Notes: a model not told the origin generated them from the letters alone. A stretch of 64,000 nucleotides of DNA from Oscillospiraceae bacterium (GCA_015065325.1 SVQO01000005.1:1-64000), one strand, 5' to 3'. Positions 33,528 through 42,944 are shown, counted from the first letter of the stretch. Program-made: numbers and translations.

Positions 33528-34841
33528 GTGCAAGGAGTTTTCGATCTGATTTGCAAGCCCTTCGGCTGGCTGACTGAGTGGTTTTATTCATTAACGGGCA
33601 ATTATTTGATTGCCATTTTGGTGTTTGCCGTTGTTTTGAAGCTTGTTTTGTTCCCGTTTGGTATCAAACAGCAGAAGAATTCTCAAAAGCAGGCAGCGCT
33701 CCGGCCCAAGGAAAACGTGATCCGCAAAAAGTATGCAGGGCGCACTGACCGTGCAACCCAGCTGAAAATGAACACCGAGATCCAAGAGATGTATCAAAAG
33801 GAGAATTACAGCCCCTTCGCCGGTTGTCTTCCTTTGCTCCTTCAGATGCTCGTTCTGATTGCGGTGTACGCGGTTGTCAGAATGCCTTTGACTTATACGT
33901 CCGGTATCTCAAAATCCACGACCGAGCTTGTTCAGACCACTGCGGTTGAAATAGCCGTTGAGGCGAAGGACTACGACGTGGTGAACAAGCTTATCGGTGT
34001 TAACTACAAAGAGCCCCAAAAGCAAAAGGGGCAGTCGGACGAGGAGTACGAGCAGGCCAAAGAAGAAGCATTAAAAGATTATAAGGATGCAGTCAAAAAC
34101 AAGTTAAACGCAGAGAAGGACAAATTCACCCGTGATTCCGAGATCAGATCAATCAGCTATATGCAGGATCATCCGGAAGAGTTTGAAAAGGCATATAAGA
34201 AGAATTACGAGGAATACAAGAAGACCGACGGTGGGAAGAAGGATAAGAAAATCGTTACTCCCGAAAAGATTTCCGAAAGCCTTCCCGATTTGAAGGTTTT
34301 CAAGAACTTCGATCTTTCCAAAACCCCTTACGATTCCATTGGAGAAAAGGGACTTGCCTCCAAGCTTCTTCTTATCGTACCCGTCCTCTCCTTGGTTACT
34401 TCCTATTTGGGTCAGGCGATTACGAGAAAATTTACCTATCAGCCGCCTCAAGCGGAAGAGGTGAAGGGGCAGATGCGGATGATGAACGTGTTTATGCCCT
34501 TGTTTAGTGCGTATATCGCTACCACGTTTCCCGCTGCTCTCGGCGTTTACTGGATTATGTCCAATGTTCTCAGCCCAGTTCAGCAGATCGTCCTTTCCAA
34601 AGTTTTCCCCATCAAGGAGATCACTCCCGAGGAGATGAAGGAGGCTGAGCGCCTTTATGGCGGAAAGCAAAAGAAAAGAAAAGGGAACACGGCAACCGGC
34701 AAGAAGAAATCTCTTGTTTATGATGACGACGATGAATACGAATCCGTTTCAAGTGTAAACCCGAAAAACGTTCTTAAGGAAAAGAAGGAGTCTGGTGGTA
34801 ATGAGATCATCGACAAGGCTCCTTTGAAAGAAGATAAATAA
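33528..34841 (+). CDS. yidC: Membrane protein insertase YidC with a long extracytoplasmic insertion
   Basis: 437 residues from GTG 33528 (MQGVFDLICKPFGWL), which has AAAGGAA upstream and starts right after yidD. Five-helix insertase core: helix 1 about 25-46, cytoplasmic hairpin about 48-95 (QKNSQKQAALRPK), helix 2 about 100-120, and helices 3-5 from about 279. Between helices 2 and 3 lies an unusual, highly charged, helical insertion at about 130-255, just ahead of the conserved NFDLSK element at 260-265. No lipobox. Firmicute homologues are usually near 220-290 residues. The C-terminal tail is basic, for ribosome contact. Confidence 0.93.
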   Translation: MQGVFDLICKPFGWLTEWFYSLTGNYLIAILVFAVVLKLVLFPFGIKQQKNSQKQAALRPKENVIRKKYAGRTDRATQLKMNTEIQEMYQKENYSPFAGCLPLLLQMLVLIAVYAVVRMPLTYTSGISKSTTELVQTTAVEIAVEAKDYDVVNKLIGVNYKEPQKQKGQSDEEYEQAKEEALKDYKDAVKNKLNAEKDKFTRDSEIRSISYMQDHPEEFEKAYKKNYEEYKKTDGGKKDKKIVTPEKISESLPDLKVFKNFDLSKTPYDSIGEKGLASKLLLIVPVLSLVTSYLGQAITRKFTYQPPQAEEVKGQMRMMNVFMPLFSAYIATTFPAALGVYWIMSNVLSPVQQIVLSKVFPIKEITPEEMKEAERLYGGKQKKRKGNTATGKKKSLVYDDDDEYESVSSVNPKNVLKEKKESGGNEIIDKAPLKEDK

Positions 34842-34855
34842 ATCTCAGGAAGGAA

Positions 34856-35653
34856 GTGGCAATTTTGAAGGAATTGACTTTTACTGCGAAAAGCGTAGAA
34901 GACGCCCTCGCCCTTGCTTCACAGCAGCTTCAGAAGTCTCAGGATGAATTTGATTATACGATTTTGGAGGAACCCAAGAAAGGTTTCTTCGGAATTGGAT
35001 CTTCTGATGCAAAAATTCTTGTGAAATATACGCCTACCTTGAAAGAGGCGACCGATGAATTTTTGCAAACCTTTATCCGCAATGCGAAAATTGAAGCGAC
35101 AGTTCACTGTGAAGAAAAGGAAGGCGGAGAATTGGCGTACACCCTTGAGGGTGAAGATCTCGGTATTCTTATCGGACATCACGGTGAGGTTTTGGATTCT
35201 CTCCAGTATCTTTTAAGCCTCGTGACGAACCGTCATGGTGATGACTACGTGAGAATTACCATCGATATCGAAAATTATCGCGCAAAGCGTGAGAATACGC
35301 TAAAATCCCTCGCTCGCAAGACTGCAAATCGCGTGAAAAAGAGCGGAAGAAACGTAACCTTTGAGCCGATGAGTGCTTATGAAAGAAGAATTATTCACTC
35401 CCAAGCTCAGGAGATCGGCGGGGTTACGACCCATTCTATCGGCTCCGGCGACGAGCGCCGTGTCGTAATGTCTCCCGTTGGAGGTCCCAAGAAGGATTTT
35501 AGACCGAAGAAGCAGACCGAACAGACTCAGGACAAGCCGAAGGTCGTTTATGAGTATAACCCTGTTCGTGAGCCTCGTACCATTGTGAAAGCAAAGAGCA
35601 TCGAAGATATCAATCTCGCCGATGTTGAAGATACCGAAATGGTGAATTTATAA
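34856..35653 (+). CDS. khpB: RNA-binding protein KhpB (Jag/SpoIIIJ-associated)
   Basis: About 265 residues: N-terminal Jag domain (ELTFTAKSVEDALALA), the KKGFFGIGS motif near 41, a KH domain with GILIGHHGEVLDSLQYL near 102 and an R3H domain with SYERR-like AYERRIIHSQAQ near 175. Works with KhpA on small and messenger RNAs and affects division and wall growth. The start may be GTG 34856 or TTG 34865; the latter fits the family N-terminus (MKELTFTAKSV) and leaves better room for the AGGAAGG site. Confidence 0.92.
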   Translation: MAILKELTFTAKSVEDALALASQQLQKSQDEFDYTILEEPKKGFFGIGSSDAKILVKYTPTLKEATDEFLQTFIRNAKIEATVHCEEKEGGELAYTLEGEDLGILIGHHGEVLDSLQYLLSLVTNRHGDDYVRITIDIENYRAKRENTLKSLARKTANRVKKSGRNVTFEPMSAYERRIIHSQAQEIGGVTTHSIGSGDERRVVMSPVGGPKKDFRPKKQTEQTQDKPKVVYEYNPVREPRTIVKAKSIEDINLADVEDTEMVNL

Positions 35654-35690
35654 AATTAGCGGCGGATTCCCGCCGCTAATTTTCTTATAA
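35652..35690 (+). terminator. Terminator after khpB
   Basis: 14-bp stem AAAATTAGCGGCGG / CCGCCGCTAATTTT with an ATTC loop, starting in the khpB stop codon. Confidence 0.88.
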
Positions 35691-35746
35691 AAAAGTTCGG
35701 TTGCGCCGACGGAAAATGTGTGTCGGTTTGCATTTGGAGTGTTAAA

Positions 35747-37132
35747 ATGTATTTTTCTACCATTGCCGCAGTCTCAACACCCCGCGGAAAAGGCGGTGTT
35801 GCTGTAATTCGCATATCCGGGACAGACGCAGTCAATATTGCTTCCCGTATTTTCAGACCTAAAAACAGAAAGAAGATCAAAGATTTTTCTTCGCGGGTAC
35901 AGATCTACGGAGATATTATTTCCAATGAAAAAGATGAAGTGATCGACGATGGTCTTTTAACGTATTTTCTTGCGCCCTCATCTTTCACGGGGGAAGACAT
36001 TGTCGAGATTTCGTGCCATGGTGGCGAAGTCGTCACGGGTATGGTTCTTTCCGCAGTTCTTGCGGCAGGTGCCGTTATGGCTCAACCCGGGGAGTTCTCC
36101 CGTCGTGCCTTTGTAAACGGAAAAATGTCTCTGACCGCAGCGGAAGGGATTGCCGACCTTTTGGATGCAAAAACCGAAGAAGCTGCCTTACTTTCTTCAA
36201 AAACCTCCCGTGGAAAGCTAAGCGAAGCAATTAAGGAAATCTCCGATTCAGTTTTGTCCTGTGCCTCGTCACTTTGGGCGTATTTGGATTATCCTGAGGA
36301 GGATCTTCAAGCCTTTTCCGATGACGAGCTCTGTACCTTGCTTGATCAAAATATCGAAGCCTGTCAAAAATTGATCGATTCTTTTTCTACGGGGAAAGCG
36401 GTCAATTCCGGTGTTTCTGCTGTAATCGTCGGAAAGCCGAACGTTGGTAAAAGCACTTTCTTTAATCTTCTCTTGGGAGAGGAAAGAGCGATTGTTACAA
36501 GTATTCCCGGTACGACCCGTGACGTGATAGAGTATCCCGTTAAAGCCGGAAAAGTTCTTTTAAATCTTTCGGATACTGCCGGTGTCCGACTCGACACCGG
36601 CGATCCTGTTGAAAGGATCGGAATAGAAAAAGCGCTGACCGTTTTGAGTGAAGCTGAGCTTGTTTTTGCTTTGTTTGATTTATCACGCCCCTTCGAGGAG
36701 GACGATAGAAGAATTCTTTCGTATCTGGAGGACAAAGAAGGCTCTGCCAAAATTATACCGATTTTCTCGAAGGCTGATCTTGAGCCTGAATTTGATGGCG
36801 ATACTACGCTTGATTTTGGAAAAACTTTTAAGTTTTCTTTTTCGAAAGACACGGATCTTTCCGAGCTTTTTGCAGAAGTTGAACGCTACTTCATTTCTGA
36901 TCACGGAGCACTTCGTGATGGACGTATTTTGACCAATGCCAGACAAAAAGCGCAGATTATGAAAGCCTGTGAGTTACTTTGTACGGCAAGGGAGCAAATT
37001 CTTAACGGGGCGAAAGACTTGGCGTCTTTATCTCTTGAGGAGGCTCTTGCCGCTATTCTTGAAACGGATGGAAAGAGTGCCGGCGAAATGATTCTGGATC
37101 AAGTTTTTTCCCGTTTCTGTGTAGGTAAATAA
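35747..37132 (+). CDS. mnmE: tRNA modification GTPase MnmE
   Basis: With MnmG it adds the carboxymethylaminomethyl or aminomethyl group to U34 of tRNAs. 461 residues: N-terminal folate-binding domain (TIAAVSTPRGKGGVAVIRISG at the start), helical domain, and inserted G domain with GKPNVGKS at 229-236, GTTRDV and DTAG. The C-terminus FCVGK keeps the catalytic cysteine (Cys458). Start ATG 35747 has GGAG upstream. The gene lies 12 bp before mnmG. Confidence 0.96.
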   Translation: MYFSTIAAVSTPRGKGGVAVIRISGTDAVNIASRIFRPKNRKKIKDFSSRVQIYGDIISNEKDEVIDDGLLTYFLAPSSFTGEDIVEISCHGGEVVTGMVLSAVLAAGAVMAQPGEFSRRAFVNGKMSLTAAEGIADLLDAKTEEAALLSSKTSRGKLSEAIKEISDSVLSCASSLWAYLDYPEEDLQAFSDDELCTLLDQNIEACQKLIDSFSTGKAVNSGVSAVIVGKPNVGKSTFFNLLLGEERAIVTSIPGTTRDVIEYPVKAGKVLLNLSDTAGVRLDTGDPVERIGIEKALTVLSEAELVFALFDLSRPFEEDDRRILSYLEDKEGSAKIIPIFSKADLEPEFDGDTTLDFGKTFKFSFSKDTDLSELFAEVERYFISDHGALRDGRILTNARQKAQIMKACELLCTAREQILNGAKDLASLSLEEALAAILETDGKSAGEMILDQVFSRFCVGK

Positions 37133-37143
37133 AGGAGATAAAA

Positions 37144-39030
37144 TTGGAACACGTAATTTTTGAGGCGTCTTCTTGCGGCGTAGCCGTTATTGGTGCCGGA
37201 CACGCCGGCTTGGAGGCAGCACTGGCTTCAGCCAGAATGGGCGTTGACACTGTGCTGTTTACGCTTTCCCTTGAGTCTCTGGGGAATATGCCGTGTAATC
37301 CTTCCATCGGAGGAACCGGGAAAGGTCACCTGGTTTTTGAGATCGATGCTTTGGGGGGAGAAATGGGCAAGGCAGCAGACCGAAATGCTTTGCAAAGCCG
37401 TATGCTGAACCTCGGTAAAGGTCCCGCTGTGCATTCTCTGCGTCAGCAATCGGATCGCAGAGCTTATCATCACTATATGAAGGTCGTTTGCGAAAATACG
37501 AGAAATCTTCGTTTGATCCAGGCTGAAATCGTTTCTGTTGAGCCTGTTGATGGCAAGTATCGAGTAATTACCCGTTTTGGCGGTGCATACGTCTGTGAAA
37601 ACGTTGTTGTATGCGCAGGCACGTATTTGAACTCCAATATCGTTGTCGGAGCTGTTTCTTATTCTGCCGGGCCAGATCATTCCTATCCGGCTTGCTTTCT
37701 GACACAGTCTCTGATGAAAATGGGAATCGAATTCCGCCGCTTTAAGACCGGAACTCCTGCTCGCATTCACGCGGACAGCATTCATTACGAGTTGTGTGAA
37801 GTTCAGAACGGGGATGATTGTCCCATCTGTTTCTCCGATTATACGGATCGTGAAACTTTCCTGAAGGATGGGCAAAAACGATGCTATGTCGTATATACCA
37901 ATGAAAAAACGCATGAGATCATCCGCGCCAATATTCACCGCTCGCCTTTGTATGCAGGAGAGATAAAGAGCACCGGCCCTCGATACTGTCCAAGTATTGA
38001 AGATAAGGTAATGCGTTTCCCGGACAAAGAGCGTCACCAGCTCTTTTTGGAACCGATGGGAAAGGATACCAAGGAGATCTACGTTCAAGGGCTCTCATCG
38101 TCATTGCCGGAAGACATGCAGAATCAGGTGATTCACTCGATCCGCGGTCTTGAAGATGCTCTTGTCATGAGAACTGCGTATGCGATTGAGTACGATTGTA
38201 TTGATCCTACTCAGCTTCGTCCTACTCTGGAGTTCAAGGATTTTCCGGGGCTTTTCGGCGCAGGTCAGTTTAATGGTACCAGCGGCTACGAAGAAGCTGC
38301 TTGCCAGGGATTGATCGCAGGCATCAACGCCGCGCTTCGCGTGCTGAAAAAAGAGCCCTTGGTTCTCACTCGTGAATCCAGTTATATTGGAACACTGATC
38401 GATGATCTTGTAACAAAAGGAACCAACGAACCTTATCGAATGATGACCAGCCGTTGTGAGTATCGTTTGCTTTTGCGGCAAGATAACGCCGACCGCAGAC
38501 TATTGGAATACGGCAGACGGGTAGGTTTGATCGACGATTTGAGATATCGTGCAAAATTGGATAAATTTTCTGCCGTGGATGCAGAGATCGAAAGGGCGGA
38601 GAATACCTATTTTCCCCCTTCGATGCAGCTGAACAATTTGCTCATTTCACTTGGAAGTCAGCCTGTTTCCTGTGGCATCAAACTTGCTGACTTGCTTCGC
38701 CGTCCAGGAATAGGGTATGACTCTCTTGCTTCGGTTGACATTGATCGCCCAATACTTTCCGACGAGGTATTGCGTGAGGCAGAGATTGAGATCAAATATG
38801 CCGGATATATCAAAAGACAAAAGGCTCAGGCTGAGCAATTTCGAAAGTTGGAAGCCAAGCCTTTGCCGACAAACTTAGATTACAATGCTATCACCGGTCT
38901 TCGACTTGAAGCAAGACAAAAACTGTCTCAGATCCGACCGGAGAACATCGGCAGAGCATCCCGAATTTCGGGGGTTTCGCCTGCAGATATTTCCGTTCTT
39001 TTGATTTATTTGAATATGAATGAGAGGTAG
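37144..39030 (+). CDS. mnmG: tRNA uridine-5-carboxymethylaminomethyl modification enzyme MnmG
   Basis: FAD partner of MnmE. 628 residues: FAD-binding VIGAGHAGLEAALASARMG near 16-34, GNMPCNPSIGG near 49, PALHSLRQQSDR-like region GPAVHSLRQQSDR near 93, and the C-terminal MnmE-binding helical domain with RPENIGRASRISG. TTG start at 37144 with AAAGGAG 5 bases upstream. Its tail is 2 bp from rsmG. Confidence 0.96.
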   Translation: MEHVIFEASSCGVAVIGAGHAGLEAALASARMGVDTVLFTLSLESLGNMPCNPSIGGTGKGHLVFEIDALGGEMGKAADRNALQSRMLNLGKGPAVHSLRQQSDRRAYHHYMKVVCENTRNLRLIQAEIVSVEPVDGKYRVITRFGGAYVCENVVVCAGTYLNSNIVVGAVSYSAGPDHSYPACFLTQSLMKMGIEFRRFKTGTPARIHADSIHYELCEVQNGDDCPICFSDYTDRETFLKDGQKRCYVVYTNEKTHEIIRANIHRSPLYAGEIKSTGPRYCPSIEDKVMRFPDKERHQLFLEPMGKDTKEIYVQGLSSSLPEDMQNQVIHSIRGLEDALVMRTAYAIEYDCIDPTQLRPTLEFKDFPGLFGAGQFNGTSGYEEAACQGLIAGINAALRVLKKEPLVLTRESSYIGTLIDDLVTKGTNEPYRMMTSRCEYRLLLRQDNADRRLLEYGRRVGLIDDLRYRAKLDKFSAVDAEIERAENTYFPPSMQLNNLLISLGSQPVSCGIKLADLLRRPGIGYDSLASVDIDRPILSDEVLREAEIEIKYAGYIKRQKAQAEQFRKLEAKPLPTNLDYNAITGLRLEARQKLSQIRPENIGRASRISGVSPADISVLLIYLNMNER

Positions 39031-39032
39031 TT

Positions 39033-39827
39033 ATGCCGCTGGAACAAAAATACCTGGATTTGATTCGCGGTGCCGTTCCCACCGTAGATGATCCTGCAAC
39101 GTTGGATAGGCTTTCCCATTTGTACGATCTGGTCGTTGAGACCAATCAAAAAATTAATATTACATCACTTGTCTCACCGATTGACGTGAGCTTGAAGCAC
39201 CTAATTGATTCGCTTACCCTTGCAACTATCCCCGAAGTAAAAAAGTGTCTCGATGCGGGCTATGAGTGCTGCGATATCGGTTGCGGCGGTGGTTTTCCCG
39301 GTCTTCCCGTTGCTTGCGCTTATCCTACTCTTCCTCTTACGATGATAGACAGCACCGCAAAAAAAATTGCGGCGTTAAAAGAGAATGCGGAGGCACTCTC
39401 TCTCGAATGTGTTTCTCCCGTCAGTGGCAGAGGAGAAGATCTTGCTGCAGCAAAGAGAGGTCAATATCGTGAAGCCTATCGTCTTTGCTTTTCTCGCGCT
39501 GTGGCTCGTCTTCCGGTGCTTTGTGAGCTATGCTTGCCTTTTGTTTCCGTCGGCGGACTCTTTGCAGCAATGAAGGGAATGCAGACGGGAGAGGAAGTGA
39601 GGGAGAGTCTTCGCGCGATCCCGATGCTCGGAGGAAAGATCGTTGACGTCAGAGAAGTAAAGGTTGATCTTGATTTTGCTTTGTCGATGGATTTCAACGA
39701 TGAAGAAAAAGATAAAATCCGAGAATTTTCTTCTGCTTCACGTTATACTGTTCTTATTGAAAAGAATAAGAAAACGCTGGACGTTTACCCCAGAAAATGG
39801 GCTCAGATGACCAAAAAGCCCTTGTAA
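39033..39827 (+). CDS. rsmG: 16S rRNA (guanine527-N7)-methyltransferase
   Basis: Methylates G527 of 16S rRNA. 264 residues: INITSLVSPIDVSLKHLIDSL near 40, SAM motif DIGCGGGFPGLPVA near 79, DSTAKKIAAL near 104 and FSRAVARLP near 150. Follows mnmG by 2 bp; the mnmE-mnmG-rsmG order is classic. The parABS genes that often follow are not present. Confidence 0.95.
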   Translation: MPLEQKYLDLIRGAVPTVDDPATLDRLSHLYDLVVETNQKINITSLVSPIDVSLKHLIDSLTLATIPEVKKCLDAGYECCDIGCGGGFPGLPVACAYPTLPLTMIDSTAKKIAALKENAEALSLECVSPVSGRGEDLAAAKRGQYREAYRLCFSRAVARLPVLCELCLPFVSVGGLFAAMKGMQTGEEVRESLRAIPMLGGKIVDVREVKVDLDFALSMDFNDEEKDKIREFSSASRYTVLIEKNKKTLDVYPRKWAQMTKKPL

Positions 39828-39835
39828 TTTTAACT

Positions 39836-39869
39836 AAAAGAAATCGTCGAAATACGGCGATTTCTTTTT
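39836..39869 (+). terminator. Terminator after rsmG
   Basis: Stem AAAAGAAATCG / CGATTTCTTTT and five T. Its T-tract ends one base before the -35 box of the next promoter. Confidence 0.85.
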
Positions 39870-39870
39870 C

Positions 39871-39899
39871 TTGACAAAAGGATTAAGATTTGATATAAT
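39871..39899 (+). promoter_or_regulatory. Promoter of the manganese riboswitch / P-type ATPase unit
   Basis: Perfect consensus TTGACA (39871-39876), 17-bp spacer, TATAAT (39894-39899). Confidence 0.85.
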
Positions 39900-39904
39900 A
39901 GATC

Positions 39905-40048
39905 TACATGAGGGAGTAGTTTGCGCGTAAGCGTGTGTGTGTCAACACTCCAACCTTTTATAGGTTTGGCATACCTTAAATAACCAGACTCTTGTACAGG
40001 TTGCTGTATGAGAGAAATGTTCTCGGTACAGCTTACCGAGTTTTTTTA
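39905..40048 (+). promoter_or_regulatory. yybP-ykoY manganese riboswitch
   Basis: The leader carries the yybP-ykoY signatures: GAGGGAGTAG near the start (39910-39919), the GTCAACA element near 39941, and ACCAGACTC (39983-39991), the metal-binding loop. The 3' part GCTGTA (40003-40008) can pair with TACAGC (40027-40032), which lies in the terminator hairpin, and GAGA with TCTC, so an antiterminator and the terminator at 40022-40047 exclude each other. Family knowledge: Mn2+ binding turns expression on. Fits the exporter-like ATPase downstream. Confidence 0.88.
40022..40047 (+). terminator. Regulated terminator of the manganese riboswitch
   Basis: Stem CTCGGTA / TACCGAG with a CAGCT loop and seven T, 25 bp before the ATPase start codon. 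Confidence 0.88.
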
Positions 40049-40071
40049 TTTTTTGAAAGGAACTTAACAAG

Positions 40072-42744
40072 ATGAAACCTTATCTGGAGCCACATGAAAA
40101 GGTTCTTTCCGAGCTTTCTGCGACGGAAAATGGCTTGACGACTGAGCAGGCAAATGAGCGTGAGAAAAAATACGGAAAAAACAAACTTGCCGAAGGAAAG
40201 AAGGAAACTATTTTCCAGAAGTTTATCAAAGAGCTTCTGAATCCTATGATTTTGGTTTTGATTGCCGCCGCTTCCGTATCTGCGATCACGACCGTAATTC
40301 AGAACAGCACGAGCAATGACAAAGAATCTTTCGCCGACGTTTTCATTATTTTGTTTGTTGTAATCCTCAACGCCGTTCTCGGTGTCGTTCAGGAGAGCAA
40401 AGCGGAGCAGGCGATTGAGGCTTTGAAAACCATGACTGCTGCCACTTCTCGCGTTTTGCGCAACGGAAAGGTTGAAGCAGTAAAAAGCGAAGACCTGGTT
40501 CCCGGCGACGTGATCCTTCTGGAAGCAGGTGATTCCGTGCCTGCCGACTGTCGCATTTTGGAATCTGCTTCATTGAAAATTGAAGAGGCGGCATTAACGG
40601 GCGAATCAGTCCCTGTTGACAAGATCAGCGATGTTTTAACTACCGATACGGACAACGTTCCTCTTGGCGATCGAAAGAATATGTGCTATATGGGCAGTAC
40701 GGTTGTTTACGGCAGAGGAAAAGCGGTTGTTTGCGCGATCGGAATGGAAACCGAGATGGGCAAGATTGCAGGAGCTTTGTCAGCAGCTGCAGACGAACAG
40801 ACCCCTTTGCAGATCAAGCTTGCAGGTCTTTCCAAGATCTTGACTTGGCTGGTGCTTGGTATCAGTGTCGTTATCTTTGGCGTGGAAATTCTCAGATCTG
40901 TTTTTGGCGCTGAGGGCGGGCTTGGTCTTCAGACCTTCCTGAAGGCGTTTATGGCTGCAATCAGCTTGGCAGTTGCCGCCATCCCTGAGGGTCTTGCGGC
41001 GGTAGTAACCATCGTGCTTTCCATCGGTGTAACGAAAATGTCTAAGCGCAAAGCGGTGATCCGTAAGCTGACCGCTGTCGAAACCCTTGGTTGTGCTCAG
41101 GTTATTTGTTCTGATAAAACAGGCACTTTGACGCAGAATAAAATGACTGTTGTTAAAGCATATTCTGTCGATGAGAAGCTGCTTGCACGTGGAATGGCTC
41201 TTGCATCTGATGCAGAGTATGACGTTGATAAAAAGACTTCTATCGGTGAGCCTACCGAATGTGCTCTTGTGAATTATGCTTATGCTTCCGGCGAAGACAA
41301 GAATGAACTGAAAAAGACCTACCCCAGAGTTGCCGAGGTGCCTTTTGATTCCGGAAGAAAGATGATGACTACGGTTCACTCGGATGCAGAGTCTTTCCTG
41401 CAGTTTACAAAGGGAGCTCCCGATGAACTTCTTCGACGCTGTAACTTTTACCTTTCCGAAGACGGCGTTCTTCCTCTGACGGAAGAAAAGAGGGGTGAGA
41501 TTCTTGCTCAGAACAAGTCTATGGCCGACGAGGCTCTTCGTGTACTTGCCTGCGCATATCGCAATCTTACCGAATTACCCGAAAAGCAGGATTCCGAAAC
41601 GCTGGAAAACGACCTGATTTTCCTTGGTCTTTGCGGGATGATCGACCCTGTTCGTCCCGAGGTAAAGGCTGCAGTTGACGCATGCCGCGGTGCCAGCATC
41701 CGTGTCGTAATGATCACCGGTGACCATATCGATACTGCTGTTGCCATCGGTAAAGAGCTCGGAATTCTTGAAGACGCATCTCAGGCTATTCGCGGCTCCG
41801 ATCTCGATTCTATGAGTGATGAAGAGCTCGATCTTGCTGTTGAGCGCTTTTCCGTATATGCTCGTGTTCAGCCCGAGCATAAGGTACGTATCGTTTCCGC
41901 GTGGAAAAGAAAAGGCAAGGTTACCGCTATGACCGGTGACGGCGTCAATGATGCTCCCAGTATTAAGACCGCAGATATCGGTATTGGTATGGGTATTACG
42001 GGTACTGACGTTACCAAAAACGTTGCCGATATGATTCTTGCTGATGATAACTTCGCAACCATTGTTGCGGCAGTTGACGAGGGAAGAAAGGTTTACTCCA
42101 ACATTCAAAAAGCAATTCAATTTCTTCTTTCCTCCAACTTGAGTGAAGTGATCGGCGTGTTTGTCGCTTCTATGATCGGATTTACTCTTCTTGAGCCGGT
42201 TCACCTTTTGTGGATCAATCTGATTACGGATAGCCTTCCCGCCCTGGCACTTGGACTTGAGCACGGCGAACCCGATGCGATGAAAAAGAAGCCCCGTGAT
42301 TCCAGAGAGGGAATTTTTGCCGGTGGTGTAGGTTTTGATATCTTCTATCAAGGTGCTTTGGTTGCTATTCTTACGTTATGTGCTTACTTTATCGGCGTTG
42401 AGCTCGGTCTCAATCACCATAATCTTGTCGCAGAGGAAGCCGCAAAGCATGGAATTTCCATGGCATTTCTCACCCTGTCAATGTCGGAAATCTTCCAATC
42501 CTTCAACTTGCGATCACGCAGAAATTCAATTTTCTCCTTGAAAAAGCAAAACAAATGGCTTTGGATGGCAGCCGGCGCAGCACTTCTGCTCACAACTGCC
42601 GTTCTTGAGATTCAGCCTCTTGCAGACATTTTCAAGTTTACTCGTATCGATTGGCTTGAGTATGGTATCGGTCTCGGACTTTCCGTTTTGGTTATTCCGA
42701 TCGTTGAGATCGTTAAGTTTTTCCAAAGAAAAAGATCGAAATAA
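40072..42744 (+). CDS. P-type cation ATPase, Ca2+/Mn2+ (SPCA/PMR1-like), probable Mn2+ exporter
   Basis: 890 residues. Cation-ATPase N domain (about 5-70), helix pairs 1-2 and 3-4, TGES near 181, PEGL in helix 4 near 306, phosphorylation site Asp348 in SDKTGTLTQNKM, TGDGVNDAP near 621 and a six-helix C-terminal region including NLITDSLPALALGLE. Sequence type is Ca2+-ATPase, but the Mn riboswitch in front points to Mn2+ export, as described for L. lactis YoaB. AAAGGAAC ribosome site; terminator at 42750. Confidence 0.9.
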   Translation: MKPYLEPHEKVLSELSATENGLTTEQANEREKKYGKNKLAEGKKETIFQKFIKELLNPMILVLIAAASVSAITTVIQNSTSNDKESFADVFIILFVVILNAVLGVVQESKAEQAIEALKTMTAATSRVLRNGKVEAVKSEDLVPGDVILLEAGDSVPADCRILESASLKIEEAALTGESVPVDKISDVLTTDTDNVPLGDRKNMCYMGSTVVYGRGKAVVCAIGMETEMGKIAGALSAAADEQTPLQIKLAGLSKILTWLVLGISVVIFGVEILRSVFGAEGGLGLQTFLKAFMAAISLAVAAIPEGLAAVVTIVLSIGVTKMSKRKAVIRKLTAVETLGCAQVICSDKTGTLTQNKMTVVKAYSVDEKLLARGMALASDAEYDVDKKTSIGEPTECALVNYAYASGEDKNELKKTYPRVAEVPFDSGRKMMTTVHSDAESFLQFTKGAPDELLRRCNFYLSEDGVLPLTEEKRGEILAQNKSMADEALRVLACAYRNLTELPEKQDSETLENDLIFLGLCGMIDPVRPEVKAAVDACRGASIRVVMITGDHIDTAVAIGKELGILEDASQAIRGSDLDSMSDEELDLAVERFSVYARVQPEHKVRIVSAWKRKGKVTAMTGDGVNDAPSIKTADIGIGMGITGTDVTKNVADMILADDNFATIVAAVDEGRKVYSNIQKAIQFLLSSNLSEVIGVFVASMIGFTLLEPVHLLWINLITDSLPALALGLEHGEPDAMKKKPRDSREGIFAGGVGFDIFYQGALVAILTLCAYFIGVELGLNHHNLVAEEAAKHGISMAFLTLSMSEIFQSFNLRSRRNSIFSLKKQNKWLWMAAGAALLLTTAVLEIQPLADIFKFTRIDWLEYGIGLGLSVLVIPIVEIVKFFQRKRSK

Positions 42745-42749
42745 AGAAC

Positions 42750-42782
42750 AAGCGGTTCCTTCTTTGAAGGAACCGCTTTTCT
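42750..42782. terminator. Terminator after the P-type ATPase
   Basis: 13-bp stem AAGCGGTTCCTTC / GAAGGAACCGCTT, TTT loop, then TTCT. Also lies at the end of the minus-strand small gene at 42784. Confidence 0.85.
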
Positions 42783-42783
42783 A

Positions 42784-42900
42784 TCACGATATAAAAAATG
42801 TTGGTAATTCCGAAAATATTTGGAATACAAAATAAACCAGAATCACGGCACAGATTACGCCTATGGCAAAAGCAAAGAAAAAATCATGAAGCATTTGCAT
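42784..42900 (-). CDS. Small hydrophobic protein, 38 residues, unrecognised
   Basis: Open frame of 38 codons starting MQMLHDFFFAFAIG and continuing VICAVILVYFVFQIF, one likely membrane helix at about 7-30. It has AAAAAAGGAA about 9 bases upstream, ends at a terminator and starts 45 bp after the DUF4830 gene on the same strand, so the two could form an operon. No function known. Could be chance, but position, ribosome site and hydrophobicity support it. Confidence 0.45.
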   Translation of the reverse strand: MQMLHDFFFAFAIGVICAVILVYFVFQIFSELPTFFIS

Positions 42901-42944
42901 TGTTTTTATTCCTTTTTTCTCTATTTTTGCCTCGCATATATCTT

